NCBI GenBank assembly: GCA_003049465.1
Contig: PYSS01000011.1
Span: forward strand, 310,001-374,000
DNA: 64,000 bases
Direction of reading: 5' to 3'
Source of the DNA: Magnaporthiopsis rhizophila
Taxonomy: Eukaryota > Ascomycota > Sordariomycetes > Magnaporthales > Magnaporthaceae
Each line of letters starts with the position of its first letter. Within the stretch, counting starts at the first letter, position 1. Made by a program: the position numbers and the translations under genes. Shown here piece by piece: positions 1 to 11,151 of the stretch. The notes beneath the pieces were generated by a model that saw only the letters and a list, made by a program, of their open reading frames with translations, was not told where the DNA came from and did no database searches.

Positions 1-494
1 GCCCTCACAGGAGGCAGGCTGGTTGACTTCGAGTTTCTGAGTGACGACGTCCTGTTCGGTCTGTGGCAGCCCGAGGGTACGTTTCTACACTCTACTCCCT
101 CCCATCCACCTTGCAGCAGCATAGGACTTGGGGTTCTTTATACTAATTGGGCACATAAATCTCCCGTTGCCGTACAAAAGAGAAAGGAGCAGTGCCATTC
201 CTCTTCGGTGTGTCTCTCGAAGCCCAAGGCGCCAGGTTCTCGGCCTACACGGGCGGCACTCCCCCGACGGCGCAGGAGGTCAGCGTGGCGGACCTCATGG
301 CCTCCGGGTCACCCCGAATGGACGTGTCGGGCGGTGCTGCCAGCGGCCGCGGCGCGTTCCGGCCCGTGTCGATGGAGATTAAGCGGCCCAGCAGCGCCCG
401 GGGTCGGGTGCCCGCCAGGGTGTGCCTCCTGGGCAGCGACAAGGTCACGTACAAGGTCTTTGCCATCCCGGACGATCTGGAGGGGCGGGACTGA
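1..494 (+). CDS. APC4-like anaphase-promoting complex subunit, C-terminal end (partial)
   Basis: The gene enters from the left edge. Exon 1..76 reads in frame 1 (LVDFEFLSDDVLFGLWQPE), an intron runs from GTACGT at 77 to CAG at 192, and the last exon 193..494 ends in TGA at 492-494. The splice restores a Val codon across the join. The tail carries a PARVCLLGSDKVTYKVFAIP strand pattern followed by an acidic DDLE, which resembles the C-terminal 'VNGxRxxxCVL..xxRxxVFD' segment of APC4, a scaffold and WD40 subunit of the anaphase-promoting ubiquitin ligase. The family call rests on this short C-terminal similarity and the 'LVDFEF.DDD' phrase only. No catalytic residue is expected. The rest of the gene is outside the window, so a different beta-propeller protein is possible. 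Confidence 0.5.
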
Positions 495-1292
495 TGTCGC
501 ATGAAAAGATCAGGAACATATTCATGGATGCTGTTACCACCACTGTCGGCTAACGAGCTGGCATAACGGTTTTGACTGACTACCTACCTACCTAACTAGC
601 CAGAAATAACCCCCCTTTCCTGCAGCATGACGTGTGGGTTGGGTTGGTGCTGGTTAACTCGTATGTGTATGACTAGGGTCGAAAAAACGAGATATTGTTT
701 CAGCACGCCGCAGGATGCATTTGTGGAAATCTCAGTACGATGCTTCCTCCAACGCTGCAAAAGCAACGGGAGGGACATCTGTCTCATCACGGCATGTAAT
801 TTCGCCCGAGAGATGTGTGGTGGAACCTGGTCCCCCGAGTTGAGTACGTCCGGGCGGAATCACTTACTGCATGATTTGTACTACAGAAGGGGGCTGGGAA
901 CTCTTTCATTCTTCATTAACTCGGCTTTCGGCTGCTTTTCTTATTGGCATCTTTCGTATTTTCCACATATTTGATGCGTCCTGTCCGCCACCATCATGCC
1001 TCATGTAGTGTATACAGGACTACGGAGAGCCGCATGAGGTCCGAGGAGGATGCGAACCCCCGATGTGTAATACTAAAATTATTGGACCTGTGGAACTTTC
1101 GGCTGACGGCGACTACCGCTCTCGACACTCTGCCACCCATTGTCTGGCTCCGCCCACCATGTTCACGTCGAACCGAGGCCTCTGGTCCGGGGTAATGCGG
1201 GTTGATGCAATTCAAGTCGACTGCTCGGGTCCTCCCGTCCCACGTCATGGCAAGCCCTCGTGATCGCCTGGTACCACCACGGCCGCGTCTTC
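495..1292. other. Intergenic spacer between convergent genes
   Basis: This holds the 3' flanks of the APC4-like gene (+) and GTR2 (-). It contains a CTACCTACCTACCTAACTAG tetranucleotide run at about 581-600. No open frame with coding character was found. Confidence 0.6.
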
Positions 1293-2628
1293 TCATTTCC
1301 TCGGCTTCGTGATGTCGAAGAACTCGGTCAGGCCCTTGACGACAACGTCCACGTTCATGTTGACAAGCGGCATCTTGTCGTAGGTTCCCTCCTTCATGAT
1401 GGCCACAAGGGCTAAGCAGTTGTCGACCTCTCGGAGCATGATGGGTTTGTCGTCATCGGCCAGCACGATGCAGCTCTCGTTCCAGCCACAGGCTACTTGA
1501 TCCTCGAGCTTCTGCTGTTGATCCTGCTCCAGGCGCTCGATGTAGTCGGCCGGGCGCTTCCAGGTGCCGTAGACCTCAAGGACATCAACGACCACGTCGA
1601 TGTAGTCGGAGCAGATCTCGTAGGATGCCATGTCGGCCGGCGCATTGTCGGTTGCGATGTAGATCTTGCTGAGGATATCGAACAGGTAGGCCTTCTCGAA
1701 TCGGCACGTGCGGCAGAGCGAGGTCAGCATGGCCTCGAGCTGACCGAGCCGCGGTATCAGCGCTTGTATCACCTTGCTGAAGGCCTCGAAGATGCTGTGG
1801 TTGTAGATGGAGGTTAGGTGGAACCGGACCGGGGCATTTTCGAAGCCCTGGTCGGACAGTTCGTCTTGGATGCGGATCGTGATATCCCGCTCGATGTCCA
1901 GCCTGTAGTCGTCCGAGAGGCCGTCGACCTTGTGGATGAAGACCTCGATGTTGATGTTGGGGTAGTGGCGTTGCAGGTTCAGAATGGTTGTGTTCAACCT
2001 CGCGACCGCCTCAAGGTAGTCGTCTTGGGCATCAATCACCCAGATAAGAGCGCCTATCTCGCCAAATATCGCATCCATATCGAAGTTGGGGCTGTCAAAG
2101 TAGTCGATCTGCCCTGGAAAGTCCCAGACTTGGAAGTCCATGAAGGAGCTGATGATATCAATGTCAGTATTGCCATGTCAGGGTGGGCTGACGCAGCAGC
2201 AACGCGTCTTCCGTCGGCAGGAGACAAAAATTACTAACGCCATGGAGTCCTTTTGGATGCGGGCCGTCGACTCGAGGAAGAGAGTCTCGTTTGGTGGTAG
2301 TTTATGGAAAACCACGCTCGATATCGAAGATTTCCCGCTCCTGGCTTCCTGTTAGCGACGGCCAAGGACCAGGGCATGGAGCCGGATGCAAGGAGACACA
2401 CCTTCGCTGTCCCATCAGCAAAAGCCGCGGTTTGCCCTTGGACGTGGCATCTACCGGGTCCTCGGGCAGCCGAGCGCTGCCCACATCTCTCCTTTGCACT
2501 TTTTGTCGGTTCTGTTCGTGGATGCGTTCAAGGTTTAGCGACGCTAAACTAAGAAACCTGACGGGTTCGGAGCGACGTGGTGATGTAGGGACAGGAGAAA
2601 ACGGAGTGGTGAGGTCCTCAGATGTCAT
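1293..2628 (-). CDS. GTR2: GTR2 / RagC-type small GTPase
   Basis: Predicted Rag GTPase of the Gtr2/RagC-D class, which pairs with Gtr1/RagA on the vacuolar EGO/Ragulator complex to signal amino acids to TORC1. Three exons on the minus strand are 2628..2402, 2340..2239 and 2148..1293, with introns 2401..2341 and 2238..2149, giving 394 aa. The P-loop is GQRRSGKSS at about residues 73-81 and is split by intron 1. It is followed by the Gtr2 signature [20 protein letters not shown]. Switch II is [10 protein letters not shown], and a HKVDG base-recognition motif follows. The C-terminal roadblock-like half ends FFDITKPRK. Identification is firm. The first about 60 residues have no family resemblance. 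ATG 2628 is simply the only in-frame ATG of that exon, so the true N-terminus may differ. Confidence 0.9.
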
Positions 2629-5196
2629 GATGACGAAGGTGTCCAGCCCCCAGAGGGATTAGGCAGCAGGGGATGTCTGGAAACCCCGGACGGGGCTGGG
2701 GTAAAAAAGCCACAGACCAGAACGGTGCAGGACGAAAGGCAAAAAAAAAAAAAAAAAAAAAGGAGAGAAGGAGAAATAAAACTACGAGGTATAAAGCACA
2801 ATGCACATTCACCGCCTCTCCGGGAGCGGATGGCCACTTTCTACAGGGCCGGGCCCTGTGTGGTTTAGAAGGGCTGACAGCAACACAGAGGAAGCGGAGA
2901 ATGACAGGAAGACGACGGCACGCACGGCACGACCATGACGAAGATGGCAGGCGTACGAGAGCAGGCAGGCAGGCAGGCTCATCAGCAGCGCCCGAGAGGC
3001 GGGAGGCGGCCCCTGGGATGAGTCTGACAAACTCCCACCGGCGAGGGCAGCGTGCAGAGATGTTTCGCATCTTACGGTGATACAGGCCAGAAGGGCAAAA
3101 TGCGGATCAGCAGTGCGACGACCTGCTGCGGCTGGAACAGCTTTGTGGTTGACTCAACCAACCCAGGCTCTCAGGGCGCCAACGTAGCTTTTCATCTTTC
3201 TGCCCAACGGTGCAGGGGGCTGCTCGTCCCATGTCCCCCTGCTACTGGGCTGCCCTCGGAGAGCACAGGAGCGAGGATAATCAAGGGAAACTAAAAAATC
3301 TAATAAGAAGATCATGGGGGCGCAGCCGAAAGCGACGCGTGGAGGGAGAGAGCTACTCTGGGCCAAAGAACGCTTGCAGAGGCCATCGGTGAGGGCAGAA
3401 GAAGCGAGGAGGAGATCCGACCGGCCCGAGGGGACGATCGATTGAGCAAGTGTTTGGGGTCCCATGACGCGACGAGCAGGAAAGAGACAAGCGTGTTTGT
3501 TGCGAAGCGGGTACTAGACGCGGTAGCTAGCCATGGATACGGATGAAGACAGGAGGCCAGGACGAAAAACGGGCAGACAGGCACCCATGAAGGAGGGGAT
3601 AGTGACATCAGGCCTCGCAGGCGACAGAAAACAACGCAGGACAGCGAAAAAAGAAGAGACACAGAGAGAGGGCAGGCAAGTGACGACGGCTATGGTCTAG
3701 ATCCGGGCTGCCGGTACCCTCCAGCGGCCAATGCCATGCGAGGGATGGCAACTCGTCGGCGGAGGGATGGAGCCGCCGCCGTTGAAGAAGCAGCGGTGAC
3801 GGCGAGACTACTTGCCCTGCCGTCAGCCAGGGGCGGACGGGCGGGTGCGGCGGGCAAAAAGCGAAGAGCTGAAGGCGAGCATTGAGGGCAGAGCAGGCTA
3901 TGCGGCGCAAGCGCGAAAAAAAAAAAAAATAAAAAAAAAAATAAAAAAAAAAATAAAAACAAAAACACCACATCACTCACCTCCATCGACGGCGACCGGT
4001 CGGAAGACGCCTTGAGAGCAAAACGTCGCCGTCGGTCAATCGCGAGATCCTAGGCGGGCAGACGAATGGGAAGCAGCCGGCAGGGATATTGAGGAGTGGC
4101 AGGATGGATAATGGATGGAAGACGGGAAGCGGGCTATCAGATGGCTGGTTGTTTCGCGTGGCACAGACAGAGGGATGTTGAGGTGTGGTGTACCTCAGGG
4201 TACCTCGGTGTGTTGCCGGAGACGGCAAAATAGACAGGCCTGCAATCTCAATACCACCCGGCAAGCAACTTTACAGTACAGAAATCGACGCTCAATCGAT
4301 GGAAGCAGGGAAGCCACTTTGGGATGCTGCAGCCTAAAGCTTCTGGATGTGGTTAGCTGAGGAGAGACGATCGCCTGGTTGGGTGCCCTTCCACAGAGGC
4401 GCCAAGGTACATGGGTTGTTTGTATCTGTGGGGCTGAGATTGCAATGAGCACGTGCATCGGTGTCTGCCCACTGACCTTCAGACCCACCAGATCTGATCT
4501 GCTGCAAGGTTTCTTAGCTTGCAGAGCATTTTGCTGTGCTTGCCCCTGTGTGTCGTTCAGCGTCTTGGCCTGACCTCTCGGTGCAGTTTTTTTTTTTTTT
4601 TGGTTTTTTTTTGTCTTATATCTCAATGATATCATAATCGGCATTCTGTTTTTCTTTCCTATGGGAAACATGAAGCCCGGCGCCCATTCCGAAAATCTAG
4701 ACCACCCATTTACCCACCCTGAGCACAACTAGAACCAAAGGAGTGCTGATCAAGATACCTACCTACCTTAGCCAAAACAAGGAAACCCGACCCGAGGAGA
4801 TAAAAACGCATCCGCCAAGCTCGACGCCATGTTTGCCAGTTGATTGATTGGTGGCAAGCCCAATGTCCCTGACCCGTCCCATCTTACCTTACTGCTGGGA
4901 GGACAGCAGAGAAGATTCAGAAAAAAAAAAAAAAACGAGAGGAAATGCCTATGGAAAAGCAAAAGAGCATGGCCTAGATGTGGCTATTAAGGAGAGTGGC
5001 GTGTAAAGCAAACGACGCATGAAGCAAAAGACGTTGCGTGACGTGCCGGTTACTGTCCGGATTAGAGAGTGTGTATGTGTGAGAAGAAGAAGAAGCAAAC
5101 GGACGAGACACGGAGGCAAAAAGCAAAAGAAAAAAAAAAAAAAAAAAAGAAGAAAAAAAGGGTTCGTATCAAAGACTGAGCCTGGACGCGACACGT
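2629..5196. other. 2.6-kb intergenic spacer rich in A/T homopolymers
   Basis: This lies between the 5' end of GTR2 and the 3' end of the MIF-like gene, both on the minus strand. It contains A runs at 2741-2761, 4921-4935 and 5131-5148, a T run at 4587-4612 interrupted by GG, and the A/T run at 3916-3969. Open frames here are low-complexity shadows with poly-Lys or poly-Phe stretches. I see no believable gene. Confidence 0.6.
3916..3969. repeat. A-rich microsatellite (A10-13 T) repeated
   Basis: Blocks of 10-13 A separated by single T bases, about 54 bp. This is a simple-sequence tract that reads as T-rich on the minus strand, the coding strand of both neighbours. Confidence 0.9.
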
Positions 5197-6698
5197 TTAA
5201 AGCGGCACAGGCGGAGCCTCGTCCTCTTTGGGCCAGCCAAAGATGCTGGCCACAAAGCTCTTTCTGCGCCTGGCCTTCCCCTCCGGATTTATTCCGCCCG
5301 CCGGGCTCGAAAGGGGCCGTCCCCCCGGCGACGAGGAGCCGCACTGGTCCGGCGGAGGGGACGGAATCGGCGGCAGCGCCGGCACGGGCGGCGCCGCGCC
5401 CGATGCGCTGGTCGGGGGAGTGATGTCCTGCGTCGAGGGCTTGTTGAAGTTGCCCATCGATTGCTGCAACGTGGCCACCAGTTCCTGTCAGCACACATCG
5501 CTGGAAAGGGGTGAGGAAATAGAGGGAGGGATTTGCACTGGCGTGACATCGCCTGCTTACCCTGACGCTCAGCCTATTCCGCAGCATCCTGGACCTCCTC
5601 TTGTTCGCCGACGACTCCTCGTCGTCGATGAGCTCGACGCCGGCCTCCTTGGCCAGCTCCGTGATCTCGGTCAGGATCGTCTTGCCGTTCACGGCCACGT
5701 TCTCCTCCGGCATCGGCACGAACCGGAGCAGGCCGCGCGCCGGCGCCACCCCGAGCACCTCCTCCATGTGGTTCTGGATCAGGGCCGCGTTCCTCTTGTT
5801 AATCGTCGGCTGCACCTGCGACGGGAGCGCCAGGATGGTCATGCTGTAGGCCGGCTCGAACGTTCCCCCGAACATCATGCACACCCCGTGCTGGATCGAC
5901 ACCACGATGGACGACACGGGCCGCTGGAACCGCAGCGACAGGTTATACGAGAGCTCCGTGATGAAGGTGAACTCGTCGCTCAGCTGCGTCCGGTTTCTGT
6001 GTCAGTCTGTCTATTGTTGTTTTCGAGCGGCATATCGTCAGGTCAGGGTATCTTGGGTGGGGGCTTACAATCACGTTGGTCTTAACCTCGGCCATCACGA
6101 TGGCCTCACTCCGGACACGTTCCGACAGCGATGACGCGACGGCGTTCTTCTCCTTCTTGGTCGAGGCGAACTGGTCCTCGAAGTAGGTGCTTCTCCGCCT
6201 GGCCATGTCGACCTGGCCCTGTGACGCCCGATTCCGCGTGCTCGGGTCGCCCGGCGGTGGGCGGTCGATGTCCCGCAGCATGCGGTAGTCGCCGTCGACC
6301 AGATTCGTGCTCTGGGGCCGAGCGGATGCCATGTTGGATTGCTTCTTATGCGATCCCTTCTGTGTTTTCGTCGCCGTCTGCTGCTGCTGCTGCTGTTGCT
6401 TCTGTTGAGTCTTGTATGTCGACGCCCGCTGTTGATGCTGCTCCGGCGGCTGTTGCTTCTGCTCCTCCGTGATTTTATCCTGGTTCTGCTTTTGCTTTGC
6501 GTGCTTCCTCTGGGCAAAAGAAAGGTTGAGCGACTTTGAAGAGAGAAGGCGCCTGCCCGGAGGCTCACCCGTGCCCTTAAGAAGGGCACTGCTAGTGCTG
6601 GTGCTGTTGTTGTTGCTGCTGGCGCCTCCCCCGCCTTTGACCTCCACCCCTGCAGCAGGCGTGGTGGTAGCAGCGCTTGCGCCTGGTCCCGAAGCCAT
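5197..6698 (-). CDS. Fungal MIF-like (tautomerase superfamily) protein with long N-terminal extension
   Basis: Three exons are 6698..6069, 5983..5561 and 5484..5197 (446 aa), with phase-0 introns. The acceptor CAG at 5986-5984 was chosen because it alone joins ..KTNVI to LSDEFTFITELSYNL without inserted residues and in frame. Residues about 1-195 are low complexity (Ser, Asn, Gln and Lys rich, including a Q7 run). Residues about 200-330 match the macrophage migration inhibitory factor fold, with RPVSSIVVSIQHG, MMFGGTFEPAY, INKRNAALIQNHMEEVLGV and FVPMPEENVAVNG. The C-terminus (about 96 aa) is Pro/Ser rich and ends GWPKEDEAPPVPL. MIF tautomerases need Pro1 at the mature N-terminus. Here the domain is internal and the aligned position looks like Ile, so enzyme activity is doubtful. 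The role in fungi is not established. Confidence 0.85.
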
Positions 6699-7148
6699 GG
6701 CTTCCAGCCCTCAAATCGCAGAAGGGGAGGCAAAATGTCACTCGCCCCAAAACGGAAGGGTTGCCTAGTCTCCCGTCCCCGAGAGCTGGACCGGCGCCGG
6801 GGCTACGCGGGATGGTGAGGAGGCCGGCGGGCGCGCCAAGGGCCGTGCGCAAAGGCCCAGCCAGATACGGGGAGAGGTATGAGAGGCGTGGCGGCAGCCA
6901 GTTACGAGGATGTCGCAACTCGGAAGGCCACTGCGGCTCGAGCCAAGAAGGCTCGCCCAAGGTCAATGCGTGGTAACCCCAGATAGCGAAGCGCCTCTGG
7001 CGTCGCTGGGTTGGGAGGCTTGGGCGATCTGCTAAGGTTGTTGAAATCAAATGCTGAAAGTCAATGCTGCCTAGGTGTGCGCTAGTCTGTGGGCGGCTGC
7101 CACTGACGAGATGATGGTTTATGGACACGGACCGAACGCTGGCATATC

Positions 7149-7176
7149 TTTTTTTTTTTTTTTTTTTTTTTTTTTT
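7149..7176. repeat. Poly-T homopolymer (about 28 bp)
   Basis: An uninterrupted T run in the upstream region of the MIF-like gene. Confidence 0.95.
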
Positions 7177-8601
7177 GGATCACGGATGTCGCTCAGGTGT
7201 CGGTTGATTGTGATGAGTCCATGGACGGCCGGAGGCAGGCGAATAGCTAGATCTATCTGGCTAGATGAGGTTGCCGAAGCTAATCTGGTACTTTAATAGG
7301 CATGCGAGAGTCTCTGCGCCGGGTGATAAGTGTGAGGTAGTTGGCTATGTGGCATCTGTCATGTACCTGGGTTCAGAAGGTGAGGTAGGTAGGTACCTGG
7401 TAGGTATGCTCCTGGCAGCTCCAACACCGTGGTGTGACAAGGTGTGGCCAAGAAACATTTGACCTCGTTTGTTTGATCTCTAGCAAGCAGGACCTATTCC
7501 CTGCCGGGCGATCCACCTGGGACGAGGGAACGAAGGAAAATCTAAAGGAGTGGCGCAAGAACCGGCAAGGGTGAAATGAAAGAGGAACGCCACGCGCGAG
7601 CGAGCACTAACAGCTTGTCCCCCGATCTGATATCTACGAACACCTGACACCCAAGATGCCCAGCCAGATGCCAAGCTAGCCTCATGGCCCAAGAGAAGAC
7701 CTAGCGCCTTTCCATCTCTTGACATGGAAGGTGGCACCAAATTCGAACGACACACGCCTTGACGCCACTAGCTTGCGGACAATGTCATGAGACTACCAAG
7801 CCTCAAATGAAGCCAATGGAACGAGTTCAAGATATCAGGGTTTCGGCGGCCTACGAACCAGCCCTCGTAAAGCGCGAGAGCTCTCGAGCCGAGCTGTCGG
7901 GAGACGGCCCTCTTGTTTGTGTAAACTCAAACCACATGCGCTCGTAGTGCGAGGACCTAGCCGTCGCGCTCGCTAGAAGCCGCCCGGTGCGAGGACTCCA
8001 AGGAAAGGGTGGCCTCGTCGAGAAGAAATTTCCGCCACTGACGACATCCACGGCCCATGATGATCCGTCGACCTTGCGGATAGCGGCACTACTGATTCTA
8101 GTCCCCAGCGGCCGCTGACCTAGGTGGTATAGAGTGGGTGCCACGGACTCGGGCAGCTGCAGTCCACGTCGGCGACGGGCAGCGATCAAATGAAGGGAGC
8201 GCCCGCCTAGCGAATGGAGTGTGGGTAATCGAAATGACGGAAAAGCTAAAAATGCGCCGGCCGAACCGGGGAAACAAAACAAGACGGCGGAAGAAACACT
8301 TCAAAGCAGCCACACCATGCTGCTTTGGGCCTCGTGAAAAGAAGGTGGCGGGTGTTACCGCCAGCTGAGGGGGGAAAAAAGGAGGCGGCCAAAAGTTAAA
8401 TGGTTCATTTTCCGGGAGATGGATGACGGTGCCGGTGCATGTGTGTGTGATAGGATCTCACTATTCGTGTGACATCGGGTCCGTGTTCGTGGCGAAAATG
8501 CTAAGAAAGAGGAAGGGGCAAAAGCCAAGGCATCGAGACAAGTGCTTCATTCGTAAATAGGTATAGTAAAAGGGAAAACTGGGAGAACGGACACCACATC
8601 C

Positions 8602-8627
<26 letters not shown>
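8602..8627. repeat. Poly-A homopolymer (about 26 bp)
   Basis: An uninterrupted A run about 237 bp beyond the stop of the minus-strand four-TM gene. It therefore reads as poly-T downstream of that gene in the direction of transcription. Confidence 0.95.
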
Positions 8628-8632
<5 letters not shown>

Positions 8633-8863
8633 TAAAATGAACCACCTGGGTACCGAATCACCAAGAAAAACAAGGCGAGAGAAAACCCAATGCCTCTTAA
8701 GGGCAGTATACAAACAAACTCATCCTGTACAAACAGCATCTCCTCTGCTGCACAGGTCATCAACGGGATATCCTGAGTGGCAAGGCAGGTCTTGCAAAGA
8801 CATAACGCGTGGCCACTTCCCATCTTGACACGTCTGCTCTCCTCAACGGCCCGGCGGGAGCAT

Positions 8864-9652
8864 TCAGGCAGTCTCGCGAGGAGGCTGCGGGCTCGGGGTG
8901 CGCGAGTCCCTAGCGCACGTGTAGGCGCTCGTGTACTTCTCCAGCTTGGCCTGCCACACGGCAGCAGCGAGCACGGCGGCCTCTACGGGGATGAGCAGGA
9001 TGGCCAGGTACAGGCCCGCCCAGCTCTCCTTGCAGAGAGTGGCAAAGTGGGGGCGCTCCGTCATGGAGAGGGCTTGCCAGCGGCAGGTCCAGCTGATGAG
9101 CGTGTCCTCCAAGGTGGACGCGTTGACGGCGTAGAAGAAGATCATGGCGATGACGGCGGCAATGAGACCAACCACGGGTGCGGCCAGCGACTGCGAGGTG
9201 TGGACGAGAGCACGGTTCCGGACCTAGAAGGGAGGACAGTGCGTTAGTCAGGGAAGATCAGACCCAGTACTGTACTGGGGAGGCGGCATGGAGGCGGCAT
9301 GTGTGCTTACAATGGTGATGCGACTGCACATGATGGAAATGACGTTGGTGATGACAACGAATGCGGCGCCAACCACAAGAGCCACAGTCGGGCGCAGGTT
9401 GAAGGCCTGCGGCCACAGAGGGAGGACGCCCTGCATCCCCTGGGGCACGCTAGTGGCGTCATAGACGTGCAGAGTATCGGCTGAGACTCCCAGGACGGCG
9501 ATGCCCATGAGCAGGGCCAGCAGGGTGAGACCGGTGCGCGCGCCGTCGACGCGCTGCAGGGCGCGCATCTTGGACTGGAGGTGCAGGTCTTGCGAGTCGA
9601 CCTCGAAGTCCGAGGCGGAAGGCCTCTTCTCCTTGATCTGCTGGGGAGCCAT
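8864..9652 (-). CDS. Four-TM integral membrane protein (MARVEL-like topology)
   Basis: Two exons, 9652..9311 and 9223..8864, are joined phase 0 (GTAAGC donor, CTTCTAG acceptor) and give 233 aa. The start ATG opens MAPQQIKEKRPSASDFEV. Four hydrophobic segments are visible: TGLTLLALLMGIAVLGVSA (about 41-59), TVALVVGAAFVVITNVISIM (about 91-110), VVGLIAAVIAMIFFYAV (about 131-147) and WAGLYLAILLIPVEAAVLAA. Two Cys (SWTCRW, ATLCKES) lie in the long TM3-TM4 loop. Both termini are polar and the C-terminal tail is TPSPQP. The topology matches fungal MARVEL-type proteins of the plasma membrane, but I recognise no diagnostic motif, so the function is unknown. A CCAAT-box cluster lies about 560-600 bp upstream. 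Confidence 0.75.
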
Positions 9653-10217
9653 TCTGGACGGGTCGGTGATGAGACGAGTAGAAAAATAACAACCTAGGAA
9701 ATAATGAGATAGCAGAAAGAGAAGCAAAGGAATGTAAGTGGTTCGTGACAAGGAAAACCTAGGAGAAGGAAAGTAAAGTTCAACTTGAAACACAGATTGC
9801 GAGATGGAGACAACACAAGGAAAGGGGCGAGATGGGATAGTCGACGCTTATACAAATACCTGGAGGTGGGAGCATCTCTCCCAGCTCGTGGGTGGTCCAG
9901 TTTAAGCGCGCGCTGGCAGGCACAACAGTCAGGAGGAGGGGCGCCGCCAATGCACATGAACGGCAAGACGTCGATCCACGAATAGCAGCAGCACTGCAGG
10001 CGGGGAAAACGACCTCAAGCAAGGCGAGTATCACGCATCGGGCGAAGAGGGTGTGCCGGTATGCGGGCGAGCTGCCCTGCATTAGCGCCCTCTCTAAATT
10101 TGGGCCATCGACTGATTTGATTTGCGGCAGAGCTCAATAGCACGCGCTGCGATGTTGGGCGAGTGAGATTGTGGGCAGCCCAGAAATAGGACCAGTGCAG
10201 CTGTGCCCCCGGCGCTG

Positions 10218-10257
10218 ATTGGCTGATGCAACCCAATAGCGGCAGTCGTCAGCCAAT
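10218..10257. promoter_or_regulatory. Cluster of three CCAAT boxes
   Basis: ATTGG at 10218-10222 (CCAAT on the minus strand) and CCAAT at 10233-10237 and 10253-10257 fall within 40 bp. CCAAT is the core bound by the HAP/CBC complex. The spacing is compatible with a promoter element of the divergent pair, but no TATA box or mapped transcription start supports it. Confidence 0.35.
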
Positions 10258-11116
10258 CAAGGCTCCCGTGCCGCCGCCCCGCATCCCATCACACCAGACT
10301 TGAACTTTTTGGGCCCCAGTTTCTTTGGGGCCCACGCGGCACAGGCAATTTTGATCCGTGCATTGCTTCTGTTTCAACCACGGGGGAGAGAAAGAGAGAG
10401 AGAGAGACTGTGCCGGACACAGCCCAGCAGCAAACCTGTGCTACTCGATCCCGCCCTTGGAAATGCAATGTCTCGGCGTGGCCGCCCCCGTTGACTGGCA
10501 CACACGGCTGCTCACGGGCTCTCGTCCGTTTGCAAAAAGCAACCCGTCCCAGCAACCAAAGCGCAAGTGCGGATCCTTCTGCCCGCTCCGTCGCTATCCA
10601 TCACCCAGGCTGGGCACTCGCCTCCCATCCCCTGGACAGCGCGTAGGACTACTGCTGCCGCGTCCCGAGGCTGCCGGACAAGACATCCGATAAAACAGGC
10701 TGGCAAACGGGGGATAACGGCCGCATCAGACCTCTTGTGGCACTCCAGCCGGACCACTTTTTGGGTCGCTGCAAAGGACCGATTGGCCTGCAGCCTTCCG
10801 TGCAGCCCGTCTTGTACAACCTCGCCCCGAAGCCCTCGCCTCGCTCGGTAGAAGGGCAAAACTTGGCCACTCTGCTGCCGAGCTCATGGCCATACCGGGG
10901 CTGCTGTTTTGCGAGCCTCGGCTAGGTGGTTTCATCTGGTGTTAATGCGGCTGGACTCGGCGCTGCGTCGTTAGTGATCCCCATGTGATGACAGATTTGT
11001 TCTAGGCCATGGAAAGAGGGGACGGGCCGCCGCCCAAGGAGATAACGCATGCCCACGGACGCTTATACGGCTGGACGGACGGTGGTCTCGCGCGCTGCAC
11101 TGCTCCGCATCCGTGC

Positions 11117-11117
<1 letters not shown>

Positions 11118-11148
<31 letters not shown>
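11118..11148. repeat. Poly-A homopolymer (about 31 bp)
   Basis: An uninterrupted A run, followed 33 bp later by a T13 run at 11182-11194. The pair could form a weak A/T hairpin. Confidence 0.95.

Positions 11149-11151
<3 letters not shown>

Larger units (their letters stand above)
6699..8863. other. 2.2-kb intergenic spacer
   Basis: Upstream of the MIF-like gene and downstream of the four-TM gene, both minus. It holds a T run at 7149-7176, a GGTAGGTAGGTACC-type run near 7384-7402 and an A run at 8602-8627. No supported gene. Confidence 0.6.
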
